From Drosophila miranda (taxonomy: Eukaryota > Arthropoda > Insecta > Diptera > Drosophilidae), in NCBI RefSeq assembly GCF_003369915.1, contig NC_046676.1, positions 16,164,001 through 16,228,000 on the forward strand: DNA of 64,000 nucleotides, given 5' to 3'. Shown here one piece after another: positions 50,560-62,800 of the stretch. Each line of letters begins with the position of its first letter. Position 1 is the stretch's first letter. Both the position numbers and the translations under genes were made by a program. Under the pieces are notes generated by a model. It made no database searches. It worked only from the letters and a program-made list of their open reading frames with translations, and had not been told where the DNA came from.

Positions 50560-50634
50560 CAGGTATCATCGGCCGTCCGCCCGCCGCCCACAGGTAACAA
50601 GATCTCAGCCACCTCAGCAGGGCAGGACTGCCTG
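50560..50634. promoter_or_regulatory. TAGteam (Zelda) motifs of the mir-309 cluster
   Basis: CAGGTAT at 50560-50566, CAGGTAA at 50591-50597 and CAGGCAG (reverse) at 50628-50634, all within 120 bp of the start site. These heptamers bind Zelda, the activator of the earliest zygotic genes, which fits the known burst of miR-309-cluster expression in the blastoderm. Confidence 0.7.
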
Positions 50635-50644
50635 CTCGATCCGG

Positions 50645-50682
50645 TATAAAAGATATGATGTCCGGCAGATAAATCATCAGTT
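50645..50682 (+). promoter_or_regulatory. TATA box and initiator of pri-mir-309
   Basis: TATAAAAG at 50645-50652 and TCAGTT at 50677-50682, spaced as in a focused fly promoter; predicted start near 50679. Confidence 0.7.
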
Positions 50683-50751
50683 AGCAACGCATCTTCAGGG
50701 TGTGAGGTGCCCGAAGTGAAGGAGAAAAAGAAAGAAAAACAGACTATCTCG

Positions 50752-50826
50752 GAACTATTATACGATAAACTTTGTTCAGTTTTGCCAACTTGCTTGCAGC
50801 ACTGGGTGAAGTTTGTCTTATAATCC
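50752..50826 (+). ncRNA. mir-309: mir-309 hairpin
   Basis: The mature 3' arm occupies 50799-50820, starting GCACTGGGTG. The 5' arm (from CTATTATACGATAAACTT) pairs with it. The seed CACUGGG is intact. Compared with the D. melanogaster miR-309 I remember there are two changes, at about positions 10 and 20. Confidence 0.85.
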
Positions 50827-50885
50827 CATAGTAAGCGATCAGCGAGCGTCTCATCGCACATTGTGAACGACGATACCGAGGCCCC

Positions 50886-50959
50886 GATCCTGGGATGCAT
50901 TTTGTGCAGTTATGTCTACGTGATCATCCTCATCACTGGGCAAAGTGTGTCTCAGGATT
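50886..50959 (+). ncRNA. mir-3: mir-3 hairpin
   Basis: Mature 3' arm at 50933-50954, starting TCACTGGGCAAAG, apparently identical to miR-3. The 5' arm GATCCTGGGATGCATTTTGT closes the stem. Its seed CACUGGG is the same as that of miR-309. Confidence 0.95.
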
Positions 50960-51030
50960 GCAGCCCCGCCAACAAGTGTACAAGAATGGCGATAAAGTGT
51001 GTGTGTCGCAGAAAAAGAAGACAAATTTTA

Positions 51031-51120
51031 AAATTAAATGGCGATTGTCGGTATGGTCGCTTTTTACCAGGGTTCCGATCAAGCGAAGTGACTAGACCGA
51101 ACACTCGTGCTATAATTTTA
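51031..51120 (+). ncRNA. mir-286: mir-286 hairpin
   Basis: Mature 3' arm at 51089-51111, starting TGACTAGACCGAACAC, identical to miR-286 as I remember it. The 5' arm AATGGCGATTGTCGGTATGG folds back on it. Confidence 0.95.
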
Positions 51121-51212
51121 GAATGTTCAACATGGCCAACCAGTGACGAAAGTGACAAAAGTGACGAAAGTGACAAAGTGTGTGTACACTCCACGAGTTG
51201 ATACCTTATTGT

Positions 51213-51298
51213 GGTTGCAATTAGTTTCTTTGGTCGTCCAGCCTTAGGTGATTTCTCTGATCATAAAGCTAGACAACCATTGAAGTTCGTTGTGGCAT
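51213..51298 (+). ncRNA. mir-4: mir-4 hairpin
   Basis: Mature 3' arm at 51263-51283, starting ATAAAGCTAGACAACC. The 5' arm runs through GCAATTAGTTTCTTTGGTCG. Confidence 0.95.
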
Positions 51299-51407
51299 TT
51301 GCAGCACTACCTACCACAACCACACCCACACCCACACCAACACCCATACCCACCCTCTCACCCATCCCAGTGTCATTGATTAGCGCCCAACTTCCTAGGG
51401 GCCATAC

Positions 51408-51477
51408 GCTAAAAGGAACGATCGTTGTGATATGCGTTAATTCACCGTTGCATATCACAGTGATTTTCCTTTATAGC
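51408..51477 (+). ncRNA. mir-5: mir-5 hairpin
   Basis: Mature 5' arm at 51412-51434, starting AAAGGAACGATCG. The 3' arm at about 51453-51474 starts TATCACAGTG, the same ten bases as miR-6. Confidence 0.95.
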
Positions 51478-51547
51478 GCATGTCTGCGCCCACAGCCACA
51501 CATGGGAAACGAAACGGTCAGCGATGGAGACCACACCAGCCTTTGAA

Positions 51548-51616
51548 GTAGAGAGAATAGTTGCTGTGCTATATGTCCTTCGACTCTATATATCACAGTG
51601 GCTGTTCTTTTTGTAC
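51548..51616 (+). ncRNA. mir-6-1: mir-6-1 hairpin
   Basis: Mature 3' arm at 51591-51612, starting TATCACAGTGGCTG. The 5' arm contains GAATAGTTGCTGTGCTATA. Confidence 0.95.
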
Positions 51617-51690
51617 CTAAAGTGCCAAACAGCCAAGGAATCGCGTTGTGCAGTGCTTCCAGTTACTGACAAATCCCCGTACCGTGTCCC

Positions 51691-51773
51691 CAACCGCAGG
51701 GAACCGCTGCTGCTGATATATTATCCACCCATCTTTGACATTTCTATATCACAGTGGCTGTTCTTTTTGGTTG
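51691..51773 (+). ncRNA. mir-6-2: mir-6-2 hairpin
   Basis: Mature 3' arm at 51747-51768, identical over its 22 nt to the mir-6-1 and mir-6-3 copies. The 5' arm GGGAACCGCTGCTGCTGATA differs between copies, showing separate loci. Confidence 0.95.
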
Positions 51774-51835
51774 CACGGCCAAGTCCAACGATTTGTCATC
51801 TCCGCCGCCGCGCATTCGCCAAATTGAAAATTGTT

Positions 51836-51915
51836 CAAAAAGAAGGGAACGGTTGCTGCTGATGTAGTTCAAGTTTCGCACAATTTATATCACAGTGGCT
51901 GTTCTTTTTTGTTTG
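51836..51915 (+). ncRNA. mir-6-3: mir-6-3 hairpin
   Basis: Mature 3' arm at 51888-51909. The 5' arm AGAAGGGAACGGTTGCTGCT is closest to that of mir-6-2, so these two may be the younger duplicates. Confidence 0.95.
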
Positions 51916-52060
51916 CCAATCGATCAACGATCCAGGACTTCAGTTTCGAAATATACAAAAAAAACGTGTACACATTATTAATGTTACGAAAAGTTTGATA
52001 GAATATCTCAGATTCAGGAGAGTAAAGTATATGTCCAATAAATCCTTTTGTTCAATTAGT

Positions 52061-52640
52061 AATTGAAAGTATCGAAAGTATCAATATTCAGCGCTTGCTC
52101 GAAGCTCTGCTCTAACTTAATCGGAACCTGTAAATAGTACGTGGCAGAATGCATCCTCACAGGGTAGGTAACTTGATCTGCCTCCTCCTGCCACAATTGC
52201 CACATGCAACGGACTGACTTGCATACGAAATGCCAAATGTGGTCCATGACAAGGACAAGTCCGGACCGGGCTGGACTGGACTGGACTGGACCACTGCTAG
52301 TCTCATGCAAAGGAAGTAAACCATAAAATGACATGAGAGCTCTGATGGCGACTCTAATGCCATAATGCTCTGAATGGCTGACAGTTGCCTGCAGCCGTTG
52401 TTAAGTGGCCTTGATCGGGACGGTGTCCGTTTCTGTTTCTGTTGGCTTCTCCTGGCCACGTGTATGTAACCTGGCAACGTCCTCGTTACCGTTACCCGAA
52501 CGGAAGCTACCACACGCCAAAGAGAGAGGAAGCTAGATGCCGGAAATGCGACTGAAATGTTCGAACAGGAAAACACAAAGAACTTTCAATGTATGCATTG
52601 AATGGCTCCGGTCGCCATTGGTCGGTGTATTTCTAGTATT
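52061..52640. other. Intergenic after the mir-309 cluster
   Basis: No supported gene. A GACTG pentamer repeat lies at about 52270-52292. Confidence 0.45.
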
Positions 52641-52642
52641 TT

Positions 52643-53681
52643 CTAAACGGTCTTCTGGGTAAAGCGATACAGGTAGTTTTCGACGCGAATTTTGTCGCGC
52701 AGCACCTTGCGCGTGGTCCTCTCCGTGGCGGCCGTGGTGCCGTTGTGGTCGTGGAAGAAGCTGCAGCTGCGGACGGGCACAAACTGCTTGATATCGCGCT
52801 GCTTGAACCATCGCTCCACCACGCCCAGGTCGCATTTCTTGATCACGGCCTGAATGGCGTGCATGCACTTCCGGCATATGTCCTTGTCGCTGCTGAAGCT
52901 ATGGAAGTAGTCGCCCACCGGCTTCTCGCCACAGGCCATGCACTGGGAGGTGTCGAAGGCGCCACAGAACACAGCCACCGCCGGCCAGATGGTGTTCCGG
53001 GTTCCAAACGCCATATCCACATTCCACTTGGGGTACTTCAGGTGGTACATATAGCTGGAGGGCCTGAAAAATGGTCGAGAGCCCATTAGAATCTTCTACC
53101 GGCCAGTTGTCATCAATGCGATGCTCACCCAGGACACATCCACTTGGGCTCTTGGCGGAGCACCTGCTTGTTGAAGGTGTAGGCATACTGGTCCCGCGAT
53201 TCCTTCACGTCATAGGTGCCGAGAGGGGGATATCCCAAGTCCTGGGCCGCCGGCATTCGGGAAGTCTTGCTGGCCAGCGCTGAGAAACCAGCCTTCGATG
53301 GATACTAAGGAGTATTTCAGTTTAGTGTTACTGGGCTCATTGCAATCATTATTTTTATTGACATTATCACCTTGAACCCAATTTCCTTCATACAATCATA
53401 CGTGAATGGATTTGGTCCTGGGGGCGGCTCGATGTCCTTCTCTTCGAGGAACGTTCCGCTGGGAGACCTCTTGATTTTTCTGCCAAAGGCAACCGTCGGC
53501 ATTTCCGGCGGATTGACCACATACTCGAAGCCTAAAAAGGAAATATAATAAGATCAGAGATAAGTGGCCTCCAGAAGAGGCGGGAACCTCGCTCCTTGCA
53601 ACGCGCCATGATCAGGCGCGCCTCAGAGCGCTGGCGACGCAGCTGTTCCCGTTCCTGGGCGTTCGGTTTTCGGGCACGCAT
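52643..53681 (-). CDS. CxxC-zinc protein with PGP-x-Y motifs, possibly SHIPPO-type
   Basis: Four exons on the minus strand: 53588-53681, 53371-53531, 53129-53304 and 52643-53063 (phases 1,0,2), giving 283 residues. Exons 2-4 have good splice sites, but the donor of exon 1 (CGAG/GTTCCC) is weak. The protein has PPPGPNPFTY, PPLGTYDVKESRDQY and MCPGPSSYMY, which resemble the PGP-G-Y repeats of SHIPPO/ODF3-like proteins that line sperm and ciliary microtubules. The C-terminal half has CMACG, 18 residues, then CRKC, a likely zinc-binding pair, followed by a basic tail (TTRKVLRDKIRVENYLYRFT). It has no signal peptide or membrane span. The ATG at 53681 was chosen because upstream in-frame ATGs (to 53813) would add a hydrophobic stretch unlike the rest. 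Sperm or cilium function is inference. Confidence 0.7.
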
Positions 53682-53877
53682 CAGAAATGGCAGTCGGAGC
53701 CAGACTGAAGTCGCGATGGAGGCCAGTGCGAAAATTGGCAGGCTGTCGATTCGTGACAGCCCTGCCACGCATCCCAACACGCACTCCTCTAGTGTGCCCA
53801 CAGCCATCCCCATCCCTTCCCCAGTCCGCCGTCGATAATAATCGCGTCGCGAGCTGTTTGATAGAAAATCAATATGA

Positions 53878-53895
53878 CAAACCGTCGACGGTTTG
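53878..53895. repeat. Perfect 18-bp palindrome
   Basis: CAAACCGTCGACGGTTTG equals its own reverse complement. It lies about 200 bp upstream of the chosen start of the 283-residue protein, so it could be part of that promoter. Confidence 0.8.
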
Positions 53896-53899
53896 CCGC

Positions 53900-56800
53900 G
53901 GAATCAGTTTACGGTGCTCTATTGCACTTGGCACACGTCTAGACAGAGATTCCTTCCTGCCCTTCGTTTTTTTCTCTGCCCACAATATTTCGATATTACT
54001 ATTCAGTTCCGACGCGTACAACGCTGCTGCCTGACTGACAGAACGGAACTTTGACCCAGTTGAGCCAATTTTTTTCGGTTTTAATCGCTTTGGGTTTGCC
54101 AGAAAGGGGCTGAAGGGAATTTCATTGATTCTGATAACAGTAGGTGGAAAATATTCAGAAACGAGCAGATACTCGGTTTTACGTGAAGGACAGAATTGGT
54201 ATCTCAGCCGATTAGTGCCGCAAGCTCGCTCTCTCGAGAATTTTGAAATACCTTTTTAACAGCGTGACGTCCCAGAAGTCTGGATATAAAATTTGATTGC
54301 TCTAGCTCTAGACGGACAGATAGACCCAGATTACATATACTTTACGGGGTTGGAAGGCTGTTACAGTCTTTGAATGACGGATGTGAAAGGGGGGTTTAGA
54401 TACACGAGACTGCCCATCACTTAAAAATAGATCGCTGACATTTTCTTAAACATTTTCAAGTGGATATTCTCCACCACAAAAACATTCTACACTCACCTTC
54501 CATTTATGAAAGCTCTTGCAATAACTTATACAACTCTAAATTTAGGCACAGACTCTGCGAAGAACTCAATCAAGTATGAATGAAATGTAGCCGGCAACTG
54601 GCCGGAAAAATCGTACAAAATGAACTGCCTGATGTGACACATCAGTGCCTGGCATATTTTCGAAATACTTTCAAAATACCTTTCCAAACATTGTAATAGC
54701 GCTTTTGATATGTATGGCAATGGAATTCACTGTTGAAAAATGCTTCTCCACAGGATACAGAAGCGCCGCCCGGGCTCTCCGACCGATAAAGGCATTTCAG
54801 CAATTTTCCAAGTGGTTTGGCCACCGACTTCTTGCAGGGAGTGCGCCTACGGGAGCTACAGAATGGCTGCCCTGTCTGACATTAATGCCAGTTAACCCCA
54901 ACGTTGTCCCCATCCTCGGCTGCAGCTGCAATGGCTTTGGGGGGTTACTTTTTTGGCAGGCCCAGGCCCTCAACCCACCTGCATGGCAGCCTGCAAGACC
55001 TGGATTGGGAGACACGCACATGAATGCTAATGCCGTTGAAGGGGCGGGCAACAAGCAGTGGCATCGGCATCGGTAATGGCAGTGGCAGTGGCAGTGGCAG
55101 CACGCACAAGTGCACAACCGCGTTGCAGCCACATCAGCAGCCCGAACAGACGTCCTTCAGCCAGGACAGTGGAACAAGCATCATTGTGGGTGATCAAATA
55201 GAGAGACATACTTTTTCCTCAAAGAGGTATTGAGGGAATACCCGAAGGATTCTTCTGCTCCATTGTTGGACTCTCCACTTATCGTTTCGTGCCACTGTGC
55301 CCCACAGAGGCACGCAGCAAACTGCTTAATTCGTGCAAATAAAATGATTGTGCAACATATGTTGGGGTTGGCTGTGGGTCTATTATAATAGCCGCCACCT
55401 CAAGCATCTTTCCCTGCTGCACCGCATCCCTGCCACAGCTCTCCCGAGTGCCGCAAACTTGCAACGCAATTACAATGCAATTTGCCATTATTTAACAGGC
55501 CTTCTTCTCTCCGAATTTGTGGGCGATGTAGCCCCAGTATGGTAATGGCTGGAGATGTAAACTCTGGCAGGGTGGGGGTCTGTGGAATGGAATTGAATTC
55601 ATTGAACGTAACCATCCGATGGCTTCAGTAAACAACTACCTCTCTCCTGCTATTGTTTCTCGGCGAAATCTCCAGAAAACACTCCTTCAATTTCCGAAAG
55701 CAAGTGCCATGTCGTACACAGACCATTACAGCAGCACAACATCCAACTGAAATGCAAATAAAAATGCAGCTCCATTCAGGATGGCAGTGGCAGTGGCAGG
55801 ACCAAGGACTTGGGTGTGCGGGAGAGGGCTCCTGGAAAATGGGCCATAAACGTGCCATTCACATGCAAAGCGCAAAAACTTCTGAGACTGCCTCCTGCCT
55901 CGCCTTGTATGTCTGTCTCTCGATCTCTCTCTCTCTTCGGAAGTGGCAGCATCCTGGTCAAAGCAACAGCAAGGACAGCAAAGCTTGTTCCCCTGTCTTC
56001 TGGCAAACGAAAATTTGACTCACAATAAAAACAGGACTGGCCGGGAAAACAATGCCAGAAGCAGCATCAGCAACTACATAGAGTACGCCAGAAACACAAC
56101 AGTTTAAGTCCATTGCGGAGCGGAAGTGCCGCTTATTACGCAGGATGTGGTTAACCGGAAATGAAACGAAGCAAGCCAAGTGCGACAATACACCATAGCC
56201 ACCGCACCGCTCCTCTCCTCTTCTGGCTTATTTCATTCTCGTGTGTGGGGCTCTCTCTGGGTTCTCACCGATGTGCTTTTCAAACTAATTTGCTTGCCTT
56301 TAAGCCCTGCAATTTCTGCATTCTTGTATTGAAAGTGGAAGGTAAACACTTCCCCAACAAGCGGAGGACAAATCAAGATTTTCAGATGAAATTATATTTG
56401 TGTTCCAGATGCTTTGTTTTGTCCAGTGTACGCAGAAAATGTCATGCCAGAACGCAAACAAGCCCGCTAACCCGCAAATGGTCAACAAACAGCGGCGACG
56501 ATTGGGCCAGGCTGACGTTGAAATCAAATTACAAGATTCTCTCTCGCTCTCCCTGACATCTGCAGCTGCTCTGCATCTGCATCTAGCTCCGGCATAGTGG
56601 CAAAGCAAGGCCCCTTCACTATCCACTTCCCGCTGACCCAAATGCAACGCGCCTGCAATTTGTGCGGCAATGTGGCTGGGTTAATCATGCTAATAAACAC
56701 CAAAGTTGTACTTGTACTATAGCTGCTGCTGCCATTGCAATTGGCGCCGGCACACAAAAACCATTGCATATTCGTACTTACAGGCGATTGCAGGGGGGTA

Positions 56801-59800
56801 GGTATGGGTCCATTCTACGGCTCTGGCTCTGGCTCTGGCTGGGGCTGTGGCTGTGGTGTAGTGGCATCCATCGGATTGGGACCCCGGTGTCCATGCCACT
56901 GGACCAATATTAGACCGTTGCTTTTTGCGGTGGTTGCGTGGCATTGGCCATTCAAAAGGAACACGATTGGCTTCCAGGGAGGTTGGAAAGCATACAAAAT
57001 TGCAATGATTATGCACGCGCCTAGTTGGCACTCTATTGTGGCCAGGTCCTCATTTGTGTGTGGCCCGAAGCGGCTCATTAATACATGGATCCGATGGGAA
57101 ACGGGCTGAAGTAAGGGCTGAGTCGGTAAATGGTAATCGTAGCAGCTGCTGCCTGGTCAAGTTAATCTTTAAAGTTCCACATTTTTCGTCCCGAAATGTG
57201 GGAAGTTTCAGGCACCACCCGGAAGTATAGAAGTATCTGGTTATCTGGAAATATTTATACAATTTTGTTAGATCTGTATATTGATTTAGAGCTTGAGATT
57301 ATATTCAAGTCATTTCCTCGACCGGAATTTGTATGATCCATCCAATATATCTCACAGGATGTGCTGGCGCCAACGGAAATCCCAGGCACATTATCCAATG
57401 ATTTATTTTAAGGGTCTGGGGCACGAGAGTGAAACTTTCTCGACACTGGGAAATGCATGAGCCTGAGGCAGGTCTGGCCTTGCACATTCTTACCTTTCAC
57501 ATCCAGGCTATGTCTGGTTCTGGGGGCACAAGCTGGGGCAAGTCTCGAGGCAGGTGAACACATGCTGTCAGCAGGAAAGAGGTCGAGTCGTAGGCTGCCG
57601 CCTCATCATTTTAGCTGTCACATTAAAAATGCATAAATGTTGCTTAAATGCAATCCAAGAAATGCAACTGGCCGTAATACGTGCAAAAATAGACATTGCC
57701 CTTTGCTGCAAGGCGCCTCTCACCAATCAAAGTGCCCGGCAAGGATATGGAGGAGCTGGAGGAGGAGCAGCACACAATTTGTATCCTGCCTGGCATGTCG
57801 GGGCACTGCCGCCCCCCATACCCCACCAGAACTGTAAGACAGACAGAGAGATGCCTTTGGGCCTCTGGCCTTGTCTTTGCCTTGTCTGAAGCTGCCTACG
57901 TTTCAGGTGCGAGGCCTGGGATTGGTACTGCGATTGGACCTGGGAATGGGAACGGGAATGGGAATATGTTTTTGCTTCTACTTTCTGCTCCGCTCCTCCG
58001 GTCCCTGCCCGTGTGTCTGTGCCTGCTTCTCTGCTGATTGTCGTCCTGTTGATCTGTGTTTTCACTTAGATATTGGCCCGGGGGCTGGGCGATAACGCTA
58101 CGTGTGTGCTACCATCGAAACAGGAAGTTTGTTTGTGGCCAACTTGCTGAGTGGCAATCGGGATGGAAAAGGAAGTGATGGGATGATGCGAATGCGATTG
58201 GGATGGGGAATGGGGAACGGAGCGTCTGCTATGCGGATTGCCTGTGGAAAGTTCTGCCGAAGGCTGGTGCTAAGGCCAGGCCTTCGATATCTAGTAAGCA
58301 ATCGTTTCAAATTGAATTTTCTATTTACCCAGTAGTCGATATACTTGGAATTCTTTTCTGCTTTTTTCCTTTGCTGTGCAAAGTTTTCCAGACAAAAGTT
58401 AAGCCAAATGAGTTTCAGTTAAATATGGATGTGCAAGCGGGCTATCGACCGAGCTTTCCAGGAATGTTTTATTGTTTTTAGATGGGTTTTACTGTTTTCT
58501 TAGCTCTTAGTTTCGATTTTGGAAGTACTCGATAAAGCATGACGACACTGTTGGTAGGTCATCGGTATACAGACGGTCGAGACGCGCTCCGTATAGTTCC
58601 CAACAAGAAGTATCCAACCAGCGTAGTATTTTTTCCCGGGAATCCCACCAGGGACAGCGGAATACCTTCAGGGACCATCGCCAAACAGCAGGACCAAAAA
58701 AAAAACATATATTTTCGCCGGCTGCCAGTCCAATGACTTCCGGGGGACAACCCTTGCTGTCAGGTGTTCGTGGGGCCATGGAACAATGGCCGCCGTCCGA
58801 CTCGATAATGGCATTATCGGTGGTCCATCGGTTTTGCCTCCAGCAGCAGCATCATCCGGTGGTCGAGGTAGTTAACTCCTCTGACTCTGGCTCCGCTCCG
58901 GTACAAGGAGTCGTCTGTAGATGATGTCTTTAAATCTGTAAATTTTGGCTGCATTCATGAAAATCATTGAAGGTAAATCGGACACTTAATGGCTTTAAAT
59001 CTCATTCAAAGTCCTTGAACAAGCAAAAGCATCGGCAAATGCCACCTTCTTTGAGTTCGAGAAAAACCATTTCTGCAAATGAAAAGAAGAATATTTCCAG
59101 GAATTTTTTTGGATGCCAAAATCTGATATCAGTAAAACATCAGAAATCGTTTTGTGTACGAAAAAGTTCAAAATAAATCACAAAAGTATCCTTTACGAAT
59201 GGATAATTATATCCGTAGGAACCAAAGATCATTTCCTGTTTTGACATCTTGGAATCGTGGTGCCATCACATCACCTCCGCTTTGACTCAGTTGAACCTCA
59301 GTGTTTGCCGGTGGAGTGATTGATGCTCCAGTTGATGGATGCCTCCTTGGGGCAGCACAAACCGAATGTGTGTTTGCTTGTGTGTGTGTCGGAGCTGGCT
59401 CCAGTGGCTGGCAGTTCTGTTCAAACTTTCCCGACCGACACTGACAGCATTCCCACCGAAAAGTATTATTAATATCAGATGGCAGTGTCGCTCAATTTAA
59501 AATATTGCTAGCAAACACATTCATGAACTTGAGTAATTTTTAACAAACAACTTTTGAAATTACTTAATCGCAAAGTTCTGCGCTCCGGCAGCAGCAATGT
59601 GGCGTCTTTTCTGGGAAAAGCGAAAGCGGAAAGGGAAGCGAAACGGGAGCGGAAGCGGGAGCGGAAACGGAACATAAATTGTGTTTATTACGAAGAGCGT
59701 GGCATACTTTTGTGCGCAATTTAAAGTGCAAATATGAAGGGCAAACGGTGACAAGAAGGAGCTGCTGCTCCCACACGCATTTCATTAAAGCGCAATGAAG

Positions 59801-62800
59801 ACATTTTCGACGGCAGTCTGTGTGCCTATGTGTCCGTGTGCTTTCGTTGGTGTTGCGAAGAAGAAAAGTTGTTAAAAATATTCGAAACACTTGAATGTCT
59901 CCCCACTGACACTCGCATGGAGACGGGGATGCTCTGAGGAGCAGCCCCATAGAGCACAATAAATATTATTTATGAGCCTTCCGATAAGAAACCCGACGCA
60001 CACACACACACGTCCCTTTTAGAATGCAGTCGCTCATACACTTATTTTTTCATATCTAATTTCTGCCATCCCGTGGCGTTCTAGGACATTATTTAAGGGT
60101 TACACTTGAATTTGAATGTCCCCTAGACCCGTACACTGCATAGTTCGCTAAATGAGCATCATTTTTAACACCTGCCATGATTAAATATCCATATGTATGT
60201 GTATGTTGTATGTAGGTGTATGCATGTGCTTGGCTGATAAATACGGGACCAAAACCAACAGCGGGACAGGCAGGCGCTTGTTTATTTTAATAATGTTAAC
60301 CTAATTAAGTGATTAATATGCAGAATGTGCGCAGAGATTAAAACGATGCGCGCACGCTGTGTTTAATTATCGAATTAAATTTTTTTGGTCGACTGCCTGG
60401 CTGACAGTTTACGGGCAAACTTGGCGCAAACTGATAGACCCATTTTTTTTGCCATCACCCACTTAAGCCCTAGGCATCCACCATCATTAATCAAGTGGCG
60501 GGCTCTGTCCGCTTTAAAATAACAATATCCGCCCAGGACACTGACAGTCGCTTGTTTACACATGTTCCAGACATTGAACTTTCTGTTCAGTAATTGTCAT
60601 TTTGGGACACAAGGCACTTGGGTCATTGAAAGGTGAGGGAAAGAACCATGATTCACGATCAATTAATCTCGATCAAAGATACCTTTTTATCAAGTAGAAT
60701 GGGCCTATTTTTGCTCGATTTCAATTTGAATTGAAGAAATCTTCAAGCGCTTTTCAAGAACTATCTATGTATATTCTAAAGCTCAAATATTCTTTCTTTT
60801 ACACGTTTCTAAAATATGAAATATAATAAACAAGGTTGCCAAGATACAAACCATTTTGCTTGGTTACAGCAACACACCTCATTTGAAATATAGAAAGGAA
60901 ATTATATGCATGCCCAAACCATGTGGGTTTGCACATGCCCTACCCCGCATTGAATGTGTTTTGCATTTGATTATCAAATGCGGAATGGTAGGCTCATCGA
61001 ATATAATTGATGTTTAGATAGATAGATAAATAGATGGAGCCTTGAAACTGGCCTCATACATAAATGCTTGCCACAAATGCCGATAGGCAGCTTTATGTTT
61101 GATCAACTTATATATTGGGACTGGGAACAGTTTAAAGTTAGAGCATAATTAATTGCAATATCATTTCATAGACGAGAGAATACATTTAGGAGCATTTATT
61201 GAGATGCGTAAATGACAGAAACATGTAAAATACATTAGAAGCAGCATTTAATTCGGATTATCCCTTGGACATTCCTTAAAAGTGTCCAGATTTGCAGCAC
61301 TTCGGAGTCCTTTTTGTGTCTGCCACTTGCATTTACTAAGTCCCAAACTGTATTCTACCCGGAGGCCTAAGTCCTGGCCATTATTTACGAAAAGGTAACA
61401 GCCGAAGGATACACAAGGAATGAGCATTTCTGCATAAGCCATCTTACGGCACTAAAAGCTACTCAACCATTGCCGTTTTTTGCCAGATTCAAGGAGCTAA
61501 TTGATGAAAGCTCCAAATGGTCGTGTAGCACGGTACTCTGTTGGGGCGCACTGGAAGCGTCCCTCATGGATAGGTAAATAGACATGGCAGCTGTTGGGGA
61601 AAATCTTTCAGCATTTCGCAAGCACTCGTCTGCCTCCACTTTTTGGTACAATTAAAGGTGTTGCTAAACGGCAGCCATTTACATATACAAAGTGAAGACT
61701 CCAAAACGAGAGAGAAAGGGAAAGTCCTTGGGGCCGGGATGGCTTTCGAAATTAGAATTAATATTTTTCCGCTGAGTCTACACAATTTCAAGTTGGTTGC
61801 GCGAAAAATGCACGCTCTGGTCAACAGCCTTGGAACGTGTGGTGGCTGTTGCCTCGGCTGCAGCTGCTTCACTGTACCGTTCCTCTGGTGGGGCTCTATG
61901 GGTCTGCGTGTTTGGCACCTTTTGGGTGTCTTGATGCTGAGCCAGCGTTATTCCGTGGTGCATCTGTGGCAGCTTCAGCATCAGCTCCAGTTCCAGCTGC
62001 AGCAGCACTGATAATAAATTCATGATGAAGAGTAATTTATACACTTCATATGCGGATGCGGCACTGCACTCCACACCACTCCACTCCTTCATCTTCCTTG
62101 GCCGTTCTGCTGAGCTTGACAGAGGTGCCGCCCTGCCCTAGAATGAGGTCGTCCGCAGCTCTTGGTGGTCGATCCAGCCATGCATTAAACCTTAAACTAT
62201 TTGCAGGCCACAATTACCAAAAAACTAATTACAAAGCCTTGCCTACTTTGAAAAGTTGTTGCCACTCAGAACCATCGCCCGCAGCGGGTCAGAAGCGTCA
62301 AAGAAAGCAGCACAGTGGCACAAGTGGCAAGCTGCTGTCCTCTGTCCTCTGTCCGCTAGCTGCAATTTAATTTCAAATTAATCTAATTTTTTGCGCTTTT
62401 TTGTGGCATTCCATCTAATGAGAAATGCTGATTTTGCACTCTGCACGACGTTGCATACAAATGAGAGAGGTCCTGGTCCAAAGTGGTCCGGGCATATCGT
62501 TTCCCTGGCCCTCTTCGCATAATTAGTGGCTAGGTGCTCTGCCATTGATTGGTTACGCACAGAAATTGGGCGCCCGAAAGTGCTCTGCTAATGACTCAAT
62601 GGAAACCACTCGTAATTGGAGGAGTGAAGCAAGACTCGAATAAGATTTCCATGGAAATGCGGCTGAAATTTGTGTGTTTATGTTCGGGCAAAAAAGAGAG
62701 CTGCAGTGGAAATGGTAAAACGAATTCAAACGCTTTAAAAAATGTTTAAACCACTTTTAGAAACTTTTTCTACCATGCCAAAAACATTTCCACGAAAATA

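Larger units (their letters stand above)
50679..52060 (+). ncRNA. Primary transcript of the mir-309 cluster
   Basis: One transcription unit of about 1.4 kb carries eight hairpins in the order 309, 3, 286, 4, 5, 6-1, 6-2, 6-3, as in D. melanogaster. It begins at the TATA/initiator promoter and could end at AATAAA (52037-52042), about 120 nt after the last hairpin. The cluster is expressed early in the embryo and helps clear maternal mRNAs. The order, number and strand are read directly from the sequence. The only long frame through it (50863-51201) starts with GTG and is not considered coding. Confidence 0.9.

Noticed and set aside
50863-51201. 112-codon open frame through mir-3 and mir-286
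   Set aside because: It begins with GTG, not ATG, and its sequence is explained by two microRNA hairpins and a GTGACAAA-type repeat.
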